64,000 nucleotides of DNA from Spirodela intermedia (lineage: Eukaryota; Streptophyta; Magnoliopsida; Alismatales; Araceae), in contig LR746269.1 of the NCBI GenBank assembly GCA_902729315.2, positions 5,053,501 to 5,117,500 of the forward strand. The letters run 5' to 3'. Made by a program: the position numbers and the translations under genes. Every line of letters begins with the position of its first letter. Within the stretch, counting starts at the first letter, position 1. This document shows positions 48,969-60,436 of the stretch, piece after piece. The notes beneath the pieces were generated by a model that was given only the letters and a program-made list of their open reading frames with translations, searched no databases and was not told where the DNA came from.

Positions 48969-50743
48969 ATGGCGGCGATATCTTCCCTCGCATCTCCCCA
49001 CCTCCTCCAGAGGCCGTCGAATGCCGCAGCGGCCCACAAAATTCCGCTTCTGAGAGTTGCTTCCTTCGGGAGCTCCAGGGTCTGCCTGGATTCGCCCCTC
49101 GTCTACCCTCTCCGGGGAAAGAGGAGCCTGGGAACGGTCTGCGTCGTGGCCCAGGAGGCTTCCGGCGCGGTCCAGGACCTGTCCTCTGAGGCGGCGAGAA
49201 GGCTCTACGTGGGCAACATCCCGAGGAACGTCAGCAACCAAGAGCTCTCCTCCATTTTCGGGGAACATGGTTCAGTCGAGAAGGCTGAGGTTCTCTCCCT
49301 CCTTCCTCATCACTTCTCGTTTCTCTTGAGTTTGTCCTGTTTAAGGTCGGAAATGCCGGGTACATTTCCAAATTGGGTGCTCGGGATGAATAGATAATCG
49401 ATTATTTTTTCTCAAGATCGTCCTACGATGTTAGATACTTCACTAGCCATTGCTTTTGACTACAGCCTGCAATGGCACATTGCTTTTGACTTCCAGACGA
49501 GTGAGCTAACGTTTTTTCTTTCCATAAAAGCTTCTGAAACGTTGACATTTGCGGTTAAAAACCACTATGAGTGAATGTGCTGGGTTTTTTTACTATTTTC
49601 TGTGATTATCCACAAGCCTAGTATGCCTCGTCCTTTGTGTCCTTAATGGGCAAGAATCATTGAGTCAGGGTGTTAAAATGCTCCAATGCTTGTTCTCAGG
49701 TCATGTATGACAAGTACTCTGGAAGAAGCCGGCGGTTTGCTTTCGTGACCATGAGCTCGGTGGAGGATGCCAACGCAGCCATTGAGAAACTGAATGGCTC
49801 AGTAAGCTTTATTTCTCAATGCCTTTCCCATCTGTTTTCATTGATCCAGTGCCCAGTTCATAAAATTTGCACCATCAGTCAATACCCAGACTGCTCTATT
49901 TAATGGCTCAGTAAGCTTTATTTCTCAATCCCTTTCCCATCTGTTTTCATTGATCCAGTGCCCAGTTCATAAAATTTGCACAATCAGTCAATACCCAGAA
50001 TGCTCTATTTAATGGTGCAGTAAGCTTTATTTATTAATCACTTTCCCATCTATTTTCATTGATCCAGTCCCCAGTTCATAATTTTTTGCACGATCAGTCA
50101 ATACCCAGAATGCTGTATTTAATGGCTCAGTAAGCTTTATTTCTCAATCACTTTCCCATCTATTTTCATTGATCCAGTCCCCAGTTCATAAATTTTTGCA
50201 CCTTCAGTCGATACCCAGAATGCTCTATTTTAGTAAGATTGGTTTCTCCTCCATTTGATGCCATTTTAATCTGCAACAGGATATCGGGGGGCGCCAGATC
50301 AAAGTAAATGTGACGGAGAAGCCCCTGCAGTCCCTGGAACTCTCTCTTCCCCAAGTAGATGAATCCTCATTTGTCGACAGCCCCTTCAAGGTCTATGTGG
50401 GCAACCTCACCAAGAACGTGACGAGTGAGGTGCTCACCAAGTTCTTCTCCGAGAGGGGGAAGGTCCTCAGCGCCAAGGTCTCGAGGGCCCCAGGCACATC
50501 CAAGTCCAGCGGATTCGGGTTTGTGACATTCTCATCTGAAGAAGACGTGGAAACCGCCATTGAGTCGGCGAACAATGCTGTGAGTATCTCCCTCCCCTCT
50601 CACCCAGAACATAGTTTACAGCATTATTCAGCACATGAAGCGAAGTAGGTGAAATCATACCTCAAAGCTTCTGAGCTTTGCTGTTGAACGATTGGTGCTT
50701 TCAGTTCTTGGAGGGGCAACGGATCCGCGTCAACAAGGCGTAG
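48969..50743 (+). CDS. PSRP2: Plastid-specific ribosomal protein 2 (cS22), chloroplast RNA-binding protein
   Basis: Four exons, 48969-49289, 49700-49801, 50280-50579 and 50705-50743, give 253 residues. The protein is a nuclear-encoded, plastid-targeted RNA-binding protein first found with the 30S chloroplast ribosome subunit. Residues 1-~60 look like a transit peptide (Ser/Ala/Arg-rich). RRM1 (~77-155) has RNP2 LYVGNI and RNP1 RRFAFVTM. RRM2 (~177-253) has VYVGNL and SGFGFVTF. The linker IKVNVTEKPL and the end RIRVNKA match PSRP2 well. RNP1 of RRM1 has Ala where Gly is usual (FAF). An in-frame ATG at 48,834 exists but lies before the expected transcription start. The gene is convergent with OEP16-3, 660 bp between stop codons. 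A tandem repeat in intron 2 duplicates the exon 2 splice donor. Confidence 0.92.
49793..50230 (+). repeat. Four-copy ~109-bp tandem repeat spanning the PSRP2 exon 2 donor
   Basis: Units begin at 49,793, 49,902, 50,011 and 50,121, each with AATGG(C/T)(T/G)CAGTAAGCTTTA. The first unit contains the last 9 nt of exon 2 and its GTAAGC donor, so each later unit carries a near-perfect copy of exon end plus donor. Units share TTTTCATTGATCCAGT and CAGTC(A/G)ATACCCAGA and differ by a few bases each. Confidence 0.93.
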
Positions 50744-51402
50744 GCTTGCGAGATGAAGAACCCGAGGCGGACACTGAGGGATTTGAATAGATGCTGCCAG
50801 GGACTGGAGCTTCCAGATTCCGTCATCTCCTAGAATAGCTGAATTGTAAACAGTTTCCTCTTCGGATTTTGCAGCCCGTCGGCCTTTTTCTATGATAAAA
50901 TGCAAATTCCAATTCTCTCTCTTTTTTCTTCCGGTTTTCTTGTGGGGTGCGTGCTCGCCGAGCAGGTGAAGTGCTGCTTGGGGCTGAGATCTTGCTTCGA
51001 CTCAGAGCTCTTTGAAGCTGAGCATCAGCCCCGCGAGCCAGGCTCACCCATATGATGAATGATTGGGCGCATTGACAGTGCCATGGAATCTGATTTAAGT
51101 AGATTGTCCGTTCAGGGAAACCCAGTAGAAGAAATCATCTGTGGCCATTGCTGCTGATCTCAACGCAAAACATCCAGAAGGAAGCCAAGGATTTTATTTA
51201 GAACATGTCTCCTTTGAGGTCCTTGAAAATATTAAGGGGATTAAGAGTACAGAACGGGAAGAAAGAGAGCTTGAGGAAGCCTTTTCAACCAGAAAAAAAA
51301 GAAAAAAAAGGCAGCAAAAGACCGTCATGAGAGAAAAAGTACAGAGGAGAGTTCCAGTGGCCAGTCGAAGCTCTTTCTCCTGGCTCGTCTGTCTCAAGGC
51401 AA
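50744..51402. other. Convergent 3' regions of PSRP2 and OEP16-3
   Basis: About 660 bp between two facing stop codons. It probably holds both 3' UTRs. An AATAAAA-like signal appears as ATGATAAAATGC near 50,892 on the plus strand. No other gene is recognised. Confidence 0.5.
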
Positions 51403-54400
51403 TCAGCTGACAGAGGGCCTCTTCTCCACTGTGTATGGGTAGTACTCTTTACCATTGTCGATCCTTGTGGTCTGGCCGCCGGCATCCAGGACTGCAGAAG
51501 TGAAAGCTAAGGCCGAACCAGCTTTGATTGCTGTCTTAATATTCCGGCCTGCAGAAAAATATTAGGAGGGGAGATTAGTGACGGTGTTCATTGTTTCCTT
51601 AGAAATCTCCCTGTTTATATGAAAGAGAAGCGATCACATGATCAGCACAAAATAGTGGAGCATTATAGCAAATCATGATTTGGTGTCCACAAGATCTGTG
51701 GGCATGAAGTTTCAAACAACGGGAGATATGCCTTCTTTCTTTATATGAAGCATTTTGTGATAATCTTCCCCATTAAAGCTTGAACCGAACCCATATTAAC
51801 TTCTCGGGGAAGATTTAATCTGTTCGTCATGGGAGCGAAGATAAATTTATCCAGTCAGACGAGAAAAAATCAGCATTCATCCGACTGATCTGGAGTAGGC
51901 ATTCAGAACAGATCATTTCTGGAAATCAAAAGGTGACAAACAAGGTTTCTGCAGCAAACCCTCGTTGAATTGATTCATAGTTCTCTGAGGGAACTGTAAA
52001 TGAAGCAGAGGACATGAATTTGTGAAGGAACAAATTATATAATATTACACATCGGTACTCCCTTACACTTTGGATTGGTTCTTGGCGACAAGGAATATGA
52101 ACAAGATAGGTATCAATGATCACCAAGGCAACTATCAACTTGGATTGGATACAATGACATCCAACATTGGCAATGAACAATTTGGTGGGTTATTATTCAC
52201 AAAACGCGAAGACAAGGAAAATCAGCTCAATAACAGTGGATCACACAATCATGTGACACTTCCCAAAAATAATCAGATATAAAATAATTTAACATGGTCT
52301 AGAGAATTCATTTCATTTTGGTCATAATCTTTAAATCATACTGATGATCTGATTGGTTAAAAACTCCAGAAATAGACAAATACCGTTTAACATGTGTAAA
52401 TTGACATGCCAAGGATTATCCTTCTTACTGACAAATGAGGAAACCTCCCTGAGCTGACAGTACTACAACAGGCTGATCCAGCCTTTGTCTACAGATAACT
52501 TCCCCAGCTGTAAGATCAGACCTGAGATGGGACGTTCCTTCACGGCCGATCAAACAAAAGCAAACCAAAAGCAAACCAAAAGCAAACCCAGAGTTGGCTC
52601 AACTTTTCACTTTTAAGGTCAGTGTAACAAAATTCTTCCGAGTGTTTACAAAACGCACAAAATAATGAATTTATATCGTACAAATTTGATCAGCCCTATG
52701 GCCTAGGATCATTAGAAATTTATTTCAGAAGATTTCCACAGTTAAAAAAAGGTTGAATCAGCGTGTAGTATGTTACAGCATGCAATACTCGACCACTACA
52801 GAGAAGACGTCTACTTTTCACAACGAAAGATGGGGTTCACCACTTAGTTTCTCTTTTATACGGCTCAAGACAACGATAGAAACAACATGCATAACTACCG
52901 TATCTACCATTAAATCTATGACAATTGGTTCTAAGAAAAATTGTGAAAACTGTTGCGACTGACCGACTGTCAAGCAGGTTCTGTTTTTTCTAGATTATTC
53001 ATACAATGTACAGAAAAATTCGTCATAAAGTCCAAAAGTAAAAGTCGTTCACCTAAATTTTTATCATGGTCATTTTAGGCACTCATACCGATAAAAATTA
53101 TCAATGCTTTATTGTAGGCCAAATAAAAATGGGATCAAGAAATGTAGGTCCAGCAAAGTAGGTCAAACTGTAAAACTTGATCATCACAATTTGTTCATAT
53201 TCTGATCTTCGCAAAGAATAGATTTGTCTGCACATTTCCTCAGGAGTACCTTTCTATTCATAAGACGTCATTACCGGGTAGCCTACACCCTCCCCCCCTC
53301 TATTTCTCTTTTCCGCTTTTCTGTTTATATTCATCTTAGGTATACTTCAACTGGTACCTTCGCATCGCTTTGGTCTTTGAAACACTGCTTGACCACATTC
53401 TGGATGGTTATCTCAATGATATACAACTTCAAAAGTGGTGTAGAAAGTCGAGTGGCAATGCCCTCCTTGTACATGGCTTCTTATTACACGTCCGCAATGA
53501 TTTCCTCATTGAATAATCAGAAATGATAAATATTGAGATAGCTTCCACCTTTCAGAATTCATCAGGCTCCTAACCAAATCTTCAGCACATGAAATACAAA
53601 TTATTTTCCAGCATTAGGTTCTTGTTTAACTCGAATCATCAAATACCGGATATGAGTAGGTTTCCCAGTTCAAGGAGATTTATGGAACTGACGCTTTGCA
53701 ACAAACTACTTGTCTCTTCAAACAGCCAGATTCTTATCAGGTCCTTATTTCCCCTTTGCAAATGGTTTTACAAAGTGTATGAACAATCTGATCATAAACC
53801 ATAACAGAAATTTCCATTTGTTTTGATATTTCTATTGGGAATTGTGATGGACGCATATACATTAGTTTGACATCTCTACAGTGTTACTAAATTAGAGATC
53901 CTAATTGATGGAAAAAATAATAAACTAAAACGTACGACATGGTACATAATGTAATGCTGATGATGCTGATGATTACTAACATCCTTCTACTAGACTTAGA
54001 CAATGAAATAAATAATGGGCAAGAAATAATTATGGAAATTTAATACGAAAATATAATGGATATGATTATAAAATCTGAATGGAAAATTTTAATTCATCAG
54101 CATCAAAAACTAAACTAGAAACATACACTAGGGGATCACAATACCACAAAATTATTTTGTCACTCAAATGGAAATGTCATAAAATGGGAACGTCACACAT
54201 TTCAGGAAGTCTATAAGACCAACAAAGAAAAGACCTCATTAGTTGATATTCGACATGCTTGTACTCGTGAATTTATATACGCATAATCCCTCCCACTGAT
54301 GCTTGATAAGGAACTGTCGAAACAACCATATTCAGGAAAATCTAAAAAAATATCTGTAATGCCAGGAGATCGAAAATTCTCCCCAAAAATTTATAGATAT

Positions 54401-55761
54401 ACTGAAACCTCAGAGTGTAAACCGCAGCTGTCAGATAGGAGAAGATAATTTTCCTATTATGTGCATTAATAGCCCATCATTGACGGGAGGAATGAATTTG
54501 GGTCCAGGAAATGGGTAAAGATAGCATCCACGATTCTGTACATTATAATGTCATTAGAATGATTTTTTTTAGGTATGTTCTCATGATATTGAAAATTCAA
54601 TGCAGCATTTTTATCCGGCAACCCTTTGCTCAGCAACAACTGACTCCAAATGTGTAGGGCCATTGATGAGACTTAAAAGTTTTTTAAAAATTATCCTAAT
54701 CTGTACTAGACAATTTATCAACTTACATGGACGCTATCCTCTCATGTCTTACTGGACATCTCTTCCCTCAACCTCAGTACAAATCTTCTCTCATCTAAGA
54801 TCCTGGTTCCTCGATTTGAAAATAACATCCCAAACACTTCATCAAATCCTCTAGAGGCAAGTTCTATAAGGCAAATCGAAGTCACAATGATAAAATCAGT
54901 CTCACGTAAGGTTTTGTGATTGTTTCTCCATTTCTACGCTTTGCATTCATCAATTCGTGGATAGACGGTCTCTTTTTGATATCTTAAAAGCATGTCATAT
55001 GTAGCTAACTCAAAACTCTACCAGCGACCTTAGAAGACGGTGAATTTTTTTATTTTTCATCATCATTCAAGCAGTATAATTAAAAACTCAGTAGCCCATT
55101 TTGAGTTGCTATAGAAGCTCTGTCCAACATTATTGAAAAAAGGAAATATATTTCATATTCTACCAAATGAGAGCATTTGGATGATGTTGCCGACGATTCA
55201 GTATTACCTTCTGCCTATTCCATGCACAAGGCAAGAGGAAATAGTAGATGCTTCAGCGACCGAAATTATAAATAATTCATTCCCACACGCCTTTGTACTT
55301 CGCCCAGACAAGAAGAAAAGAAACGCTATAAGCTTTCGAATAACAACAAGAAATCATTTCAAAATCTCCCCAACGAAGGCGCTCGAAGCGCTGCTTATGG
55401 CCGTAGAAATCATTTCATATTTTTCCTTACCTTTGAAACCCAGTATGGTGGCCCCGGCAACAAAGGCACCCGCAGCCCCATTGTAGAAATCCCTCTTCAT
55501 TCGATAGTTCTGCACCAGCTGTTCGACGCCAATGTACACGCCACCGATCGCCGCGAAAGTGAGACCGTGGGCACCCATCAGCTTCACGGTCCTGATCAGG
55601 CCTGGAAGCGCCACGCTCCTCTCCACCCGAGGCACATCATACCAGGTCGCGACGACCGTGCCCCAGATGGTGCCGGCGGCGAGCCCCATGGTGGCGCCCT
55701 TGATCGTCTTCATCGCCGCCGTGTCCTCATTCTCCAGGTACCGACGCTCCGCCGGATCCAT
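51403..55761 (-). CDS. OEP163: Outer envelope pore protein 16-3 / B14.7 (Tim17/22/23 family)
   Basis: Two coding exons on the minus strand, 55761-55431 and 51548-51403, joined in phase 1 across a 3,882-nt intron (AAAG|gtaagg ... ctgcag|GCCGG), give 158 residues. The protein belongs to the Tim17/Tim22/Tim23/PMP24 membrane family. In Arabidopsis OEP16-3 is a small four-helix membrane protein reported in mitochondria and plastid envelopes and identified as complex I subunit B14.7. Signatures: MDPAERRYLE, MKTIKGATMGLAAGTIWGTV, DVPRVERSVALPGLIRT, HGLTFAAIGGVYIGVEQLVQ, RMKRDFYNGAAGAFVAGA, and in exon 2 DAGGQTTRIDNGKEYYPYTV. A 5' UTR intron (about 55,785-55,901) is likely from its splice signals. 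Reading straight through the exon 1 donor adds 28 unrelated residues before a stop, so the first exon alone would mislead. Confidence 0.92.
51549..55430 (-). other. Long OEP16-3 intron, no embedded gene seen
   Basis: A 3.9 kb AT-rich intron, more than eight times the coding length. I see a short tandem repeat of AAAAGCAAACC (three units, about 52,556-52,588) but no recognisable gene or transposon. Confidence 0.6.
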
Positions 55762-56110
55762 CCTTCCCACACCAAAAAAAACACCTCAAACCATCATCAT
55801 CAAACTCTAAAAAGACCTAAAATCTGAACGAAAAGAGGGCGGACGTTAGGAATGGAGACCTTCCTATCGTAGGCTAAAGGATGGCGTGAAGAAATGCTTA
55901 CTGCTCTGAGGAAGAAGACGGCAAGCTTCGATCGATCGCGCGTTGATGGGGAGCGAGGGCAAGTAATGTGAGCCGACTCGAGTAGGACGAAGACCAGTGC
56001 AGGACCGTGAAGATGATGGAAGCTGATATCCGTCCGACTGGAATCCGACGGTGAGAAATCTTTCCAGATACCCTTTTACATCCTCTGATCGTGCTCCCTT
56101 TCACCCGTGC

Positions 56111-56156
56111 TGGGCCATGGTTTCGCCTGCTTTCAAAGGCCCAAAAAACAGGCCCA
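56111..56156. promoter_or_regulatory. Three site II elements in the OEP16-3 promoter
   Basis: TGGGCC at 56,111-56,116 and GGCCCA at 56,138-56,143 and 56,151-56,156 lie about 350-395 bp upstream of the start codon, and about 210-255 bp before the putative 5' UTR intron. Site II clusters are typical of plant genes for organelle proteins. Confidence 0.55.
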
Positions 56157-56379
56157 TGATCTTATATAATCGTAGTTGATTTTTAATTCTCTTTTAGGGA
56201 TCATAATATTTCATTTTTATAAAGCATAGTTTTGGTTTATGCAAGATCATAAAATTAAATAAAAATTAAATAAAATAGAATAAAATAGAATAACATAAAT
56301 AGAATAGAATAGAATAAAATAAAATATACTATCATCTTAGGCTTAGCAGGTATGCTCATAACTTTTACTATAATATAAA

Positions 56380-57250
56380 AGGATGGGCTGCTCCCTCTTA
56401 TAATGTGTGAAAATGATTCTCTCTCCGAAGGGTGAGCCATAATTTATGCAACCATAGGAACATCCTTCTAGCCACATTAATTTGGCTTACCTTTGCTCTA
56501 TATTTTTTGGTCCCCTTTATGGGTAGCAACTCGAGGTCTAATCTCTTCCCAAGAGGTCGCCTGTTGTGTACTACTTTAGCTCACTTAGCTTAAGAGGTGT
56601 GCAACATAAGACTTGAACACCCATCTTAATTAAGGGTACGTGACCTGAACCTAACCCCTTCCTAAGAGATCACCCATCCTACTACTGCCCCAAATCGAAC
56701 ACGCTTAACTCTGGAGTTTGTAAGAGATACGAAGACAACACACCCACTAGGGGGGGTTACCTTTTCTTTTTCGATTTGTATCTCTCGGGTTTTTATTTAT
56801 TTATTTTTCAATTTGAAAAAATTGAAGACATATCAAAAGCTTGAATAATACTATATTTCAATTTCTTGTTTCCAAGCTAATAATTGACCACATCTATTCA
56901 CTAAGTTGAAAGGTTGCCAGGGTTCAACACCCAATACATTATATATATATATATATATATATATTTCAGTATAATAAAAAATAAAACTTATTTCTCCAGT
57001 TCAGGATTAGGGTTTTGAGGCTTTGCTGCATGTGATATAGTGCTCAACAATTATCACAAATTTCTCTAATGCGGTTACCCAAAAAAGGTGGGCCACTCTC
57101 TTATAATGTGTGTGAAAACATCTCTCTCCAAAAGGAAGAACAAGGAAGAACAAGGAAGAACAAGGATGATTCTATGCATCATGGAAATATAATCTACCTC
57201 TCTTTAATCGCTAAAAAGGGAGGGCTGATCCACTATAAATCCTACTTCTG
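56380..57250. repeat. Related short repeats flanking the 5S-like sequence
   Basis: The segment AAAAGG(A)TGGGC..CTC then CTTATAATGTGTG, GAAAA and TCTCTCTCC appears near 56,379-56,430 and again near 57,085-57,133. A shorter relative (AAAAAGGGAGGGCTGATCCA) lies near 57,214. The second copy is followed by three units of GGAAGAACAA (57,134-57,163). An (AT)n run lies at about 56,940-56,964. This may be a degraded retroelement, but full LTRs were not defined. Confidence 0.5.
56655..56735 (-). repeat. 5S rRNA-derived sequence (Cassandra-type element suspected)
   Basis: Read on the minus strand this contains CTCCAGAGTTAAGCGTG and, after a gap, AGGATGGGTGATCTC then TAGGAAGG. These match in order the internal promoter (A box and C box) and 3' half of plant 5S rRNA (family: CTCCGAAGTTAAGCGTGCTT and AGGATGGGTGACCTCC). 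The 5' half and normal ends are missing, so it is not a working 5S gene. Cassandra TRIM retrotransposons carry 5S sequence in their LTRs, which is the likely source. Confidence 0.65.
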
Positions 57251-57395
57251 GTAAATAAGTGATTAAGGAAACTAGGATTTGAGTGATTAAGAATATGAAC
57301 CAATTATCACTCCCCCTTCTGGTTCTTCTTACAGTCTCCTAGAAACCAATACATCTCTTGTCTGGTTTGAAATGGAGGCTCAAGATTGTGAATAG

Positions 57396-57560
57396 GACCG
57401 TTGGTTGACTATGTGCTCTTCTGGACTATCTCTGTGAATCAGAGAGTCAGCTGAGCTGACTGTGTTTTTCTGAACTATCTCTGTGAATGTGACCGTCAGT
57501 TGACTAGGATTTTCTGAACTGTATTTGTGAGTAGGGGGATCAGTTGATTGGGAATTTCTG
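57396..57560. repeat. Diverged minisatellite, unit about 50 bp
   Basis: Three to four imperfect copies of (A/G)(C/T)(C/T)G.(C/T)(A/G)G(C/T)TGACT...TTCT(G)GAACT(A/G)T.T(C/T)TGTGA(A/G)T are seen in a row. They lie downstream of the GPATCH11-like gene. Confidence 0.55.
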
Positions 57561-58027
57561 CCGAATAAGAGCATCAGATGGGTGAGGTTCTTTGAATTCA
57601 AGTCCAAAAATAGACACAGGCACAGTCCAGTTCATACGTAATCAGGATGGGGCTGCACTTTTGAAGAGTTCCAGCCTGACGACAGAAGTCTGTTCCCACA
57701 CGAGCCAAGCCTCTTCAAGGGAAGCCGATCTAGATTGAGGAACAGGGCATGAGTTCATGGGCTTCATACCTTCACCAGACCAGGCCACCCTCCCTGATGC
57801 GAAGATTAATGAAGCAGCTTCAGGTCACCAGGCCAGGTGATCTCCTCTGGGCTTCTTGCGAGTGAACAAGCTTTCAGCTGCTTGAAGATAGATGTCTACT
57901 TCAGCATCTGAGTCCATGTGGGAAGTTTCTCCAACAGAGGCCCCATATTGGTGAATCTGAGGATGCCCCGCAAAGGGAATACGGCAGAAATCATAGGGAG
58001 CATGTGGGTGCGCCAGAAGACTCTGAT
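57561..58027 (-). other. 3' region of the GPATCH11-like gene
   Basis: About 470 bp of mixed composition directly after the stop codon, probably 3' UTR. No coding segment that continues either neighbouring gene was found. Confidence 0.4.
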
Positions 58028-60287
58028 TCAGTGGTCATCTTCATTCACCCCCGGGCAGTGGGTTTCCAGGGCTTCTGCTGATTCATACTGAAATGAGATG
58101 AAGATGTGTTAGAAAATAGTTCCATACTGATAGAAGGGAGGAAGAAAATACTCCTGGAAGTTCCTATGAAGGAATTGGTATCTTGAGACTCAGGAAAAGG
58201 GGATATTGATCGTTTACAAGTGGGTATGGTCAAGTCACTGGACTGAAGAGTAGTATTAATTTACTTTTAATTAACTGGGCGCTCGGCGTGTTAAGAAATA
58301 TAATAACTTGTGTTCAGCTTCTAGAACTCAAAACGACTGACTGGATCCGTATGATCATGCAACCTACCATAAACATGTGATAAGTCGGATCAGATTCAGC
58401 CATTCAGAGTGAGATAACTTGCCTTGCATCCACAGTACAGGCAGTAGTGATGTTCGCTTCTTAGCTTCATCAACAAGTTCTGCAAGTCCTGCAAGTGTGA
58501 TGCTGAAGTGTCAAAAGCGCTTATAATCACTGCCACTGAGACCATGCAATAACAGATCATCACAAGTCAAAGGAGATGGTAAATGGTAATAAAACGGATA
58601 TTACTCGAAATTTCTTACTTAAACAAGTGTAGGATTAGTGAAATTAGTGTGAGACTTTCTTTCTTCTGTTGTCATGTGTCAAGGCCACACTAGTTTAAAT
58701 CTCTGGGAAAATAATTATCATGATAAATCTACCGATACCACAATACTATAAGTATTGTGGAGAAGAAAAGAGCAGAAGGAACAAAGCGGAAGAGACAGGA
58801 AAGAAAATACAATCATAGAGATCCCATTCCGTTTTCCGCCTTTGGATCAAACCCATTGTTCTTCTTGAATAACAAGACATTGACCTGTGTCTTGCTTGGA
58901 AAAAATTGACATGATAACCGAAAAAAGGTTTTCTGGTTATCACCTGAGTTGGTAACTCCGTATAATTTAACTACTTTCTTTCTAAGTTCTCCAAAGCAGT
59001 TGTTGTCACTGAGCGTGAACTATCTATCCAACAGAGAATTTGTTTCGAAAAGTACCCAACTGTTTCTTCTGGATTGAATATCAAAAATGGGTCGCCTTCT
59101 CGCGTTCCAGAGATCTGGTTTCTTGTTTTGCTTCGTTGACCTTCTCTAGAGACCACCAACGTTCTCAGCTAAAATGGTTTGACTTGAAAAATAACTACCC
59201 CCATTTTGCTCGCACCATTGACAAAAGCTCAACTCAGGCAGTAGAAAAGTCATCGTCTCTGGGAAATCCTATCTAAACAGGTGAAAGGACGGAAGGATTC
59301 GTAGGTTAAATGTCCCAGTGTTTCTCTCTACATGAAATTTTGACTATAACAATCCGTCATCACAGAGCATCAGACTCCGGATCTTGACTCCATCGATATC
59401 CATTATGCAACAGTTTAGAGAATAATGATGAGTTAATCGAGGTTCTCAATCCCATAGAACACACTTGATGTGCTTCTGGGTAACAGTGCTATTATCAACG
59501 GGAGGGGCAGGCTCGTACCTCTTCGGTTATATCCTCTTCTTCTTCCTCCTCTTTCTTTGGCTCATCGTCACTGGTTGCCTCAGGTTCGAGGACCTCGTGG
59601 TTCCCCAGCTGCGCCAGGGCTGCCTCTGCCTTTTGGTAGTCCCAGACAACCCGGCGGCTCCTCCAATGTGTCTTTTGCCTTGATCCAAAATCCTGCAGCA
59701 GGTCCTCCTCCCTTCGCCTCTTCATTTCCGACAGGTCCCTCTCCTTCCTCGCCTTCTCCTCCCACGGGGACAGGGCGCCAATCCCCGCACGGGATCGCCG
59801 GATCTCCATGCCCACGGGCTGGGACCTCCCGGATCCGTCCTTTCCCAAGGCCGAGCCAGGATTGTACCCCATCTGCTGGAGCATCTTGAACCCGACATTC
59901 GTGGACGGAATAGACGCCTCGAGGCCCGCCAGCGTTCGCTCGTCCTCCTCCCGTTGTTTCCTCTCCCGATCGATCTTCCTCTGCTCCTGCCAGCTGACCC
60001 CCTTGGGCCGACTCGACTTCGAGGTCTCAGTAGCCACAGTTCTGGCGACCGAAACCTTCGGGGAAGAAAGAAAAATGAACGAACAACCTCAATCAGCCCC
60101 CCTTCGGGAAGAATTCCGCGCGCACGGTGGCCTGAACCAGGGCTACGAAGAACGGCTGGGAATGGAAAAAGAGGGAGAGATTGCTAGGGCACACCTTCTT
60201 GGAGGAGGACGAAGAGACCTCCTGAGGGACGAAAAGGGAGAGATCTCCCATGTAATCGTCCTCCTCGCCTCCCTCTTTTCCCGCCAT
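58028..60287 (-). CDS. GPATCH11: G-patch domain-containing protein 11 homologue
   Basis: Four exons on the minus strand, 60287-60195, 60055-59519, 58488-58423 and 58087-58028, give 251 residues. G-patch proteins bind RNA and often activate DEAH-box helicases; GPATCH11 is a poorly characterised nuclear member. Features: an acidic N-terminus (EEDDYMGDLSLFVPQE), a charged helical region (WQEQRKIDRERKQREEDE, ~53-70), the G-patch (~83-125; NVGFKMLQQMGYNPGSALGK and RRSRAGIG), a Lys/Arg/Glu-rich middle, an acidic run (~195-208), and a C-terminal DUF4187-type module with YCLYCGC and HCPGVNEDDH, a likely zinc-binding C-x2-C arrangement. The intron between exons 3 and 4 uses a GC donor (AAG|gcaagt), required by phase. 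The C53 stop codon lies 402 bp upstream on the same strand. Confidence 0.9.
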
Positions 60288-60374
60288 GGCTGCGAGCCCC
60301 CGAGATCGTGGCCACGGGGGAGCAAGAGCAGGCCACTGACGAGGACTCTTCATGTGTCCGTTAAGAGGAGCCGG

Positions 60375-60436
60375 CTCGGCCCGGCCCGACTTTTTTCTCC
60401 GCAACATATGCAGGCCAGCCCGGCCCGGTCGGCCCA
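60375..60436. promoter_or_regulatory. GC-rich promoter patch with GGCCCA before GPATCH11
   Basis: Repeated GGCCCG/CGGCCC blocks and a GGCCCA at 60,431-60,436 lie 90-150 bp before the GPATCH11-like start codon, inside the short gap to the C53 stop codon. Confidence 0.45.

Noticed and set aside
49793-50230. CRISPR-like or phage-type repeat array
   Set aside because: The repeats are head-to-tail with no unique spacers and sit in a plant nuclear intron.
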